Origin: Fontibacter flavus
Lineage (GTDB): Bacteria > Bacteroidota > Bacteroidia > Cytophagales > Cyclobacteriaceae
Assembly (NCBI RefSeq): GCF_042432905.1
Contig: NZ_JBHLWI010000014.1
Location: 1 to 64,000 of the forward strand
DNA: 64,000 nt
Direction: 5' to 3'
The notes under the pieces were generated by a model. That model ran no database searches. It was not told where the DNA came from and worked only from the letters and a program-made list of their open reading frames with translations. The translations under genes were made by a program, and so were the position numbers. Every line of letters starts with the position of its first letter. Position 1 is the stretch's first letter. Below are positions 60,233 through 64,000 of the stretch, in pieces.

Positions 60233-62821
60233 ATGAAAAAACATTCTGTATTGCTGCTGCTATTTTTTTTGTCGGCTTTTATCAGCTATGCACAAAAAAG
60301 TCCGAAAGGAACAGCTGATATTTCCCTGGACTATTACCTTCCTTCCAATTTCACCTATGATGAAAAAATCCCCACTCCAAAACAGGTCTTGGGATTTGAA
60401 GTCGGGGAATGGAATGTAGATTATGAGCAGCTGATCCGCTACTTCGAAAAATTGGCCGAAAGCTCTCCAAGGGTTACTTTTGAAGTTTTTGGCCATTCTT
60501 ATGAAAAACGACCTCAGGTTTTGCTGACCATAACTTCCCCTGATAATATCAGGAATCTGGAAAGCATCAAAAAAGACCGGCAAAAACTAAAAGACCACAC
60601 TGCCAACCTGAATTACGAGACCATGCCGCTGGTCATGCAAGCTGGTTACTCCGTACATGGAAATGAAGCGAGTGGCATCAACTCCTCTTTACTGGCAGCC
60701 TACCATTTTGCAGCAGCCAAAGAAATTGAAGGTGATCTGCAAAATATCATTATATTGATTGATCCCTCTCTTAATCCAGACGGTTACAGCCGCTACTCCA
60801 CCTGGGTCAATTCCCATCGGTCTTATAATCTCAACGGAGATCCAAACAACCGTGAATTGGGTGAAGCATGGCCGGGAGGAAGAGGTAACCATTATTGGTT
60901 TGACCTCAACAGGGACTGGCTGTTGGCACAGCATCCGGAATCACGCAACAGGGTGAAGAAATTTCAGGAATGGCTGCCCAATATTTACTTAGATTATCAT
61001 GAGATGGGATCAAATTCCACCTTCTTTTTCCAACCGGGAATACCCACTCGTGACCACCCTTTGATTCCCAAGAAAACCGTAGAACTCACAGAAAAAATGG
61101 CGGCTTACCATGCCAAGGCTATGGAAGATATTGGTTCCCTCTACTATGCTAAAGAAAGTTTCGATGAATATTATTTCGGTTATGGTTCCACCTATCCGGA
61201 CATTCAGGGATCCATCGGTATTTTGTTCGAACAGGCATCTTCCAGAGGACATCTTCAAGAAAGCAATTATGGTCCATTGACGTTTGCGTTCACCGTTAGG
61301 AATCAATTCAGAACCAGCGTCAGTTCTTTTGAAGCTGCCAAAGCCATGCGTAAGGAAATCAACCAGTCCATGCATGATTTCTACAAAAAGTCGATCCAAG
61401 AAGCTGAAGCAGATATAGACAAGGCCTTTATTTTCGGTTCTCAGTCAGATGGTGCCAGAAGTTATCATTTGGCCGACATGATCAAACAACATGCAATCAA
61501 GGTATTCGCATTGAATGAAAATATCACGGTCAATGGAGTGCCTTTTGAAAAAGGCAACTCTTACATCGTTCCCCTTAACCAACCTCAGTATAAACTGATC
61601 AAGGCTTTCTTTGAAACCCGGAATGAATTCCAGGACAGCCTTTTCTATGATGTATCCGCTTGGACCATGCCGATGGCATTCAACCTGGATTATATGGCAC
61701 TCAGCAGTCGAATCTTAAACCTGGCCAATGTTAGTCCTTTGGATGAAAACTTCAAGATGGCTGAAGGCTCTTTAAAAGGTGAAAAAGAAGCATATTCTTA
61801 CGGATTCGGCTGGGAAGGGTATTATTCACCAAAGGCGGCCTATCAATTAATGCAGAAAGGCTATTTGGTCAGGGTAACCAACGAACCCATCAAACTTGCA
61901 GATAAAACAGAATTAAAAAGAGGCAGCATATTGGTCAGCATGCCAAAGGATCCAAAAGCTTTAACCGCAAAGGACCTTGATGATGAAATCGAACAACTAG
62001 CCAAAGAGACAGGCCTTACCATTCATGCCCTCAACACTGGTTACACAGGAGGCATCAACCTGGGGTCTCCACAAATCGACGTGCTGAAAAAGCCAGAAGT
62101 AGCCTTGATTGTAAGTACTGGGGTAAACAGCCTGGAGGCGGGTGAAATCTGGCATTTACTGGATCAACGAATGGATATGCCCATCACACTTTTGCCGATA
62201 GAAAGAATAAGTTCCGCAGACCTAAACAGGTACAATGTCTTAGTGATGCCAAATGGATCTTATAATACATTGGGCAAATCCGAAGCTGAAAAAATCAAAA
62301 ACTGGGCTTCTGCAGGAAATACTATCATTGCCCGAGGCAATGCCATGCGATGGCTCGCAGATCAGGAAATTGCCAAATTTGAATTCAAAAAAGATGAGGA
62401 TGACGAAAAGAAAACATCTCCAAAGCCTTATGGTGATTTCACTCAGAGTACCGGTGCACGTTTGACAAGCGGAACCATTTTTCATGCAAAACTGGACATT
62501 ACCCATCCGATAGGATATGGATATGAAAAGCCTGAAATTTTTACCTTCAGAAACAGCAACCTGTTTTTGGAAAAAGCCAAAAATGAATATGCCAATCCAC
62601 TGGTTTATACAGATAAGCCTTTGGCTAGTGGTTATGTCCATCCTGAAAATCTGGAAAAAATCAAAGAAACTGGTATCATTCAGGTGAAAAAACTGGGGAG
62701 TGGCCGTGTCATAGGAATGGTCGACAATCCAAACTTCCGGGCCACTTGGTACGGTACCAACAAATTGTTCCTGAATGCGGTATTCTTTGGACAGATTATC
62801 AAATCCGGCACAGCAGATTGA
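60233..62821 (+). CDS. Exported M14 family zinc carboxypeptidase
   Basis: About 862 residues. The signal peptide ends in SYAQ. The catalytic M14 domain covers about 45-360: zinc ligands H142 and E145 (VHGNEASG) and H256 (LDYHEMG), catalytic E333 (ILFEQASSRG), and the substrate blocks DPSLNPDGYSRY and WFDLNRDWLL. All are present, so it should be active. The C-terminal half, about 500 residues, includes a glutamine-amidotransferase-like fold near 650-710 (VLVMPNGSYNTLGKSEAEKIKNW) and ends without a T9SS sorting domain. Start: two ATGs six bases apart; I used the second (MKKHSVLLL). Likely periplasmic peptide or wall turnover. Confidence 0.92.
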   Translation: MKKHSVLLLLFFLSAFISYAQKSPKGTADISLDYYLPSNFTYDEKIPTPKQVLGFEVGEWNVDYEQLIRYFEKLAESSPRVTFEVFGHSYEKRPQVLLTITSPDNIRNLESIKKDRQKLKDHTANLNYETMPLVMQAGYSVHGNEASGINSSLLAAYHFAAAKEIEGDLQNIIILIDPSLNPDGYSRYSTWVNSHRSYNLNGDPNNRELGEAWPGGRGNHYWFDLNRDWLLAQHPESRNRVKKFQEWLPNIYLDYHEMGSNSTFFFQPGIPTRDHPLIPKKTVELTEKMAAYHAKAMEDIGSLYYAKESFDEYYFGYGSTYPDIQGSIGILFEQASSRGHLQESNYGPLTFAFTVRNQFRTSVSSFEAAKAMRKEINQSMHDFYKKSIQEAEADIDKAFIFGSQSDGARSYHLADMIKQHAIKVFALNENITVNGVPFEKGNSYIVPLNQPQYKLIKAFFETRNEFQDSLFYDVSAWTMPMAFNLDYMALSSRILNLANVSPLDENFKMAEGSLKGEKEAYSYGFGWEGYYSPKAAYQLMQKGYLVRVTNEPIKLADKTELKRGSILVSMPKDPKALTAKDLDDEIEQLAKETGLTIHALNTGYTGGINLGSPQIDVLKKPEVALIVSTGVNSLEAGEIWHLLDQRMDMPITLLPIERISSADLNRYNVLVMPNGSYNTLGKSEAEKIKNWASAGNTIIARGNAMRWLADQEIAKFEFKKDEDDEKKTSPKPYGDFTQSTGARLTSGTIFHAKLDITHPIGYGYEKPEIFTFRNSNLFLEKAKNEYANPLVYTDKPLASGYVHPENLEKIKETGIIQVKKLGSGRVIGMVDNPNFRATWYGTNKLFLNAVFFGQIIKSGTAD

Positions 62822-62829
62822 TTTTAATT

Positions 62830-62866
62830 CCCTCCAAGAGATTAGGATTCTTGGAGGGGATTTTTT
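62830..62866 (+). terminator. Rho-independent terminator after the M14 peptidase gene
   Basis: CCCTCCAAGA (62830-62839) pairs with TCTTGGAGGG (62849-62858) around a nine-base loop, followed by a six-base T run. It marks the right end of the conserved chromosomal stretch. Confidence 0.9.
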
Positions 62867-62965
62867 CTTTTTTTAATTTTTACCACAACTTGTTTAGTAG
62901 GCAGCGGAATTGCGATTAGAGCTGTAGGGTGCTTTTCTTTTAGAATTCGAGCATATAAGATTGGA

Positions 62966-63380
62966 ATGCTTGATTACAGGTCTTCATTGTCTTTAAGCAA
63001 TAAGATAGGAACATTTTCAAAATTTAGCTCGACTTATAAATTATTAGGGACTACCGGAAAAGTATTAGGAGGCGCTTCAACTTATGTTGGTGCTCCTCTT
63101 AGTATTGGCTTAGATTATTGTGCAATGCAAAATGGTCAAATAAGTGGTGGTCTTTTTGCATATAGAACTACCGATGCATTTAGTTTGATTATAGGTGGGG
63201 CTTTTATTTGGTTCTGCTTATAGTGGTCCTTGGGGAGCTGCCGGAGGTGCATTCATAGGCGCTGGTTTTGTTGGTGGTGAATATATTTACAATGGGGCTA
63301 AATAAATTTGGAATGAAACATTATGGCAAATCTCAAATTTTGAAAACGCTATTAAATCAGGATGGTATCCGGGGAGGTAA
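62966..63380 (+). pseudogene. Broken Rhs/polymorphic-toxin C-terminal tip
   Basis: The first frame reads MLDYRSSLSLSNKIGTFSKF, then glycine- and alanine-rich segments, to TTDAFSLIIGG and then stops. Shifting frame at the GGGG run (63199-63202) continues it as GSAYSGPWGAAGGAFIGAGF, VGGEYIYNGAK, an in-frame TAA (63303-63305), and then IWNETLWQISNFENAIKSGW-YPGR to a final TAA at 63378-63380. Glycine-zipper hydrophobic stretches ending in W-N-x-T...ISNFENA-x-K-x-GWYPG are typical of Rhs-protein tips in Bacteroidota. So one frameshift plus one nonsense codon have broken what was a tip of about 140 residues. The 5' end of the tip and its Rhs core are missing. Sequencing error could explain one lesion but hardly both. 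Confidence 0.7.
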
Positions 63381-63381
63381 A

Positions 63382-63876
63382 ATGATATTGAGAATAAGTG
63401 CATATAATCAATTACGGGTATTGTCTTTTCATTTAATAGGAACAATTTTTATGCTTGTAGCCTTATATCTATTAAAATTTAATATAGATTTTGTAGTTGT
63501 TTTTGGTGGAATGTATGTCCTTCTAACCTTGCCTCTTCTTTATTTGCACATTGAATATTACATCGCTAACAGAAAGCAGGTAATTACTATAGAAGATGAC
63601 GAGTTTACTATAAGTACTCAAAATGGGTATACCCATAAATTTAAATTCACAGAATTAAGCAATGTTATCTTATACAAATCCGCCAGTTTAGATAAAGGGG
63701 GTATTCAGATTACTCCAATAGAATCCTATCACTATGCAAGAATAATTACTAAATCCGAGCGGCAAATTATAATAACATGCTTGATGTCCCCAAAACTTGA
63801 AGAAGTAGTTAACGAGTTGAAAGGGGTTCAGAAAAAAAGAAAGAAACGACTTTTTTGTACATTGTTATGGAAATAA
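63382..63876 (+). CDS. Two-helix membrane protein with PH-like domain in the immunity position
   Basis: About 164 residues. I start at the ATG one base after the tip's final stop, which gives MILRISAYNQLRVLSFHLIG; longer frames begin inside the tip. Two membrane helices at about 13-32 and 36-55 are followed by a cytoplasmic beta-rich domain (VITIEDDEFTISTQNGYTHKF, ILYKSASLDKGGIQITP), a helix (SPKLEEVVNELKG) and a basic end, the layout of bacterial PH-like proteins. The one-base spacing behind an Rhs tip suggests it is the immunity protein against that tip. The region is visibly richer in A and T than the genes before it, in line with horizontal gain. Function is inferred from position only. 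Confidence 0.65.
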   Translation: MILRISAYNQLRVLSFHLIGTIFMLVALYLLKFNIDFVVVFGGMYVLLTLPLLYLHIEYYIANRKQVITIEDDEFTISTQNGYTHKFKFTELSNVILYKSASLDKGGIQITPIESYHYARIITKSERQIIITCLMSPKLEEVVNELKGVQKKRKKRLFCTLLWK

Positions 63877-63971
63877 GTAAAAAGCCCGGCAATGCTAGTA
63901 CTTACAAATCTTCAGAAAAACCTGTTCCGGAAGCATATATGGCCTATGCACTATATAGCTTGTCCCGATGA
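63867..63971 (+). pseudogene. Fragment of an Rhs core, truncated after AYALY
   Basis: In the frame that overlaps the end of the preceding gene, 34 codons read MEISKKPGNASTYKSSEKPV and PEAYMAYALYSLSR, then stop. EKPVPEAYMAYALY resembles the non-repeat part of Rhs-type proteins of Bacteroidota that precedes the tip (serine/threonine-rich linker, then P-x-AY-x(2-3)-ALY). Likeness stops at an inverted repeat, so this is a remnant, not a gene. It suggests a second cassette or the parent rhs gene once lay here or lies beyond the window. Confidence 0.5.
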
Positions 63972-63988
63972 GCAAGACGATATCGGGA
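63963..63988. repeat. Inverted repeat TCCCGAT...ATCGGGA at the Rhs-fragment breakpoint
   Basis: Seven-base perfect arms (63963-63969, 63982-63988) with a 12-base spacer, directly after the point where Rhs likeness ends. There is no T run. Similar TCCCGAT/ATCGGGA dyads occur as dispersed repeats in some Cytophagales genomes to my knowledge; here it may mark the junction of a deletion or insertion. Confidence 0.55.
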
Positions 63989-64000
63989 ACAGAGACAGCA

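Noticed and set aside
60233..62821. T9SS cargo protein
   Set aside because: No C-terminal sorting domain of the type A or B pattern is visible at the end of the M14 peptidase, nor in the SGNH hydrolase or the large plug-domain protein.
62966..63223. An independent 85-residue gene
   Set aside because: The frame stops just where a one-base shift continues the same glycine-rich tip sequence, so it is better read as the first part of a broken Rhs tip.
1..64000. CRISPR array, prophage, insertion sequence or integrase
   Set aside because: No regularly spaced direct repeats, transposase, integrase or phage structural genes were seen in any frame.

Overview
The window looks like chromosomal DNA of a member of the Bacteroidota, most likely order Cytophagales (a Cyclobacteriaceae-type genome is my best guess; this is inference). 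The reasons are a complete gldKLMN core of the type IX secretion system (T9SS) with SprE/PorW and PorP/SprF genes, a split ATP synthase operon, many families nearly confined to this phylum (DUF3810, DUF4270, DUF4271, PorT-like barrels, carboxypeptidase-regulatory plus plug proteins), promoters of the TTG-N(about 17-23)-TAnnTTTG type, and an almost complete lack of Shine-Dalgarno sequences. No tRNA, rRNA, CRISPR array, insertion sequence or prophage was seen.

Layout. 1-7.7 kb (+): gltX and a small basic protein, a large exported plug-domain protein, a small outer-membrane barrel, an Nfu-type Fe-S scaffold and a DUF3810 membrane metallopeptidase. 7.7-13.1 kb (-): mnmD, ispF, an M16 peptidase, a small HMA protein, two related exported proteins and metK. 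13.4-17.8 kb: purM, a ceramidase-like protein, a UbiA-like membrane protein and an SGNH hydrolase. 17.8-24.8 kb (-): one cell-envelope/energy unit running M23 peptidase, bactofilin, atpZ, an AtpI-like protein, atpB, E, F, H, A, G; atpD and atpC are not here. 24.9-31.7 kb (+): sprE/porW, a class A penicillin-binding protein and uvrC. 31.7-41.0 kb (-): BamA/TamA-like protein, DUF4271, hemD, porP, gldK, gldL, gldM, gldN. 41.1-50.5 kb: hemW, a DciA-like protein, a DUF4197 lipoprotein (-), a three-gene partner-switching module (SpoIIE-type phosphatase, STAS protein, anti-sigma-type kinase) and three PpiC/SurA-like chaperone genes. 50.6-55.8 kb (-): an AraC regulator, an acyl-CoA dehydrogenase, a YugP-like protease, an LPG-synthase-type membrane protein, panD and panC. 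56.0-62.8 kb (+): a one-domain GT5 protein, an overlapping DUF4270 lipoprotein, glmS and an M14 carboxypeptidase.

Functionally most of the window is core: translation and tRNA modification (gltX, mnmD), cofactors (metK, ispF, hemD, hemW, panCD), purines (purM), DNA repair (uvrC), cell wall (PBP1A, M23, bactofilin, glmS), energy (atp) and envelope biogenesis (SurA-like proteins, BamA-like protein, T9SS). sprE and gldKLMN sit on opposite sides of uvrC and PBP1A on opposite strands, so most of the T9SS motor, core ring and lipoprotein genes lie within about 12 kb.

The one clearly accessory stretch is the last 1.1 kb (about 62.9-64.0 kb). It reads as a decayed polymorphic-toxin cassette: a glycine-rich Rhs C-terminal tip broken by one frameshift and one in-frame stop, then an intact small membrane protein one base downstream in the immunity position, then a fragment of an Rhs core cut off next to an inverted repeat. 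This is the best candidate for follow-up. Other observations are several promoters placed so close to start codons that transcripts may be leaderless, and several strong dyads in front of gltX, gldK, the ceramidase-like gene and the AraC gene.
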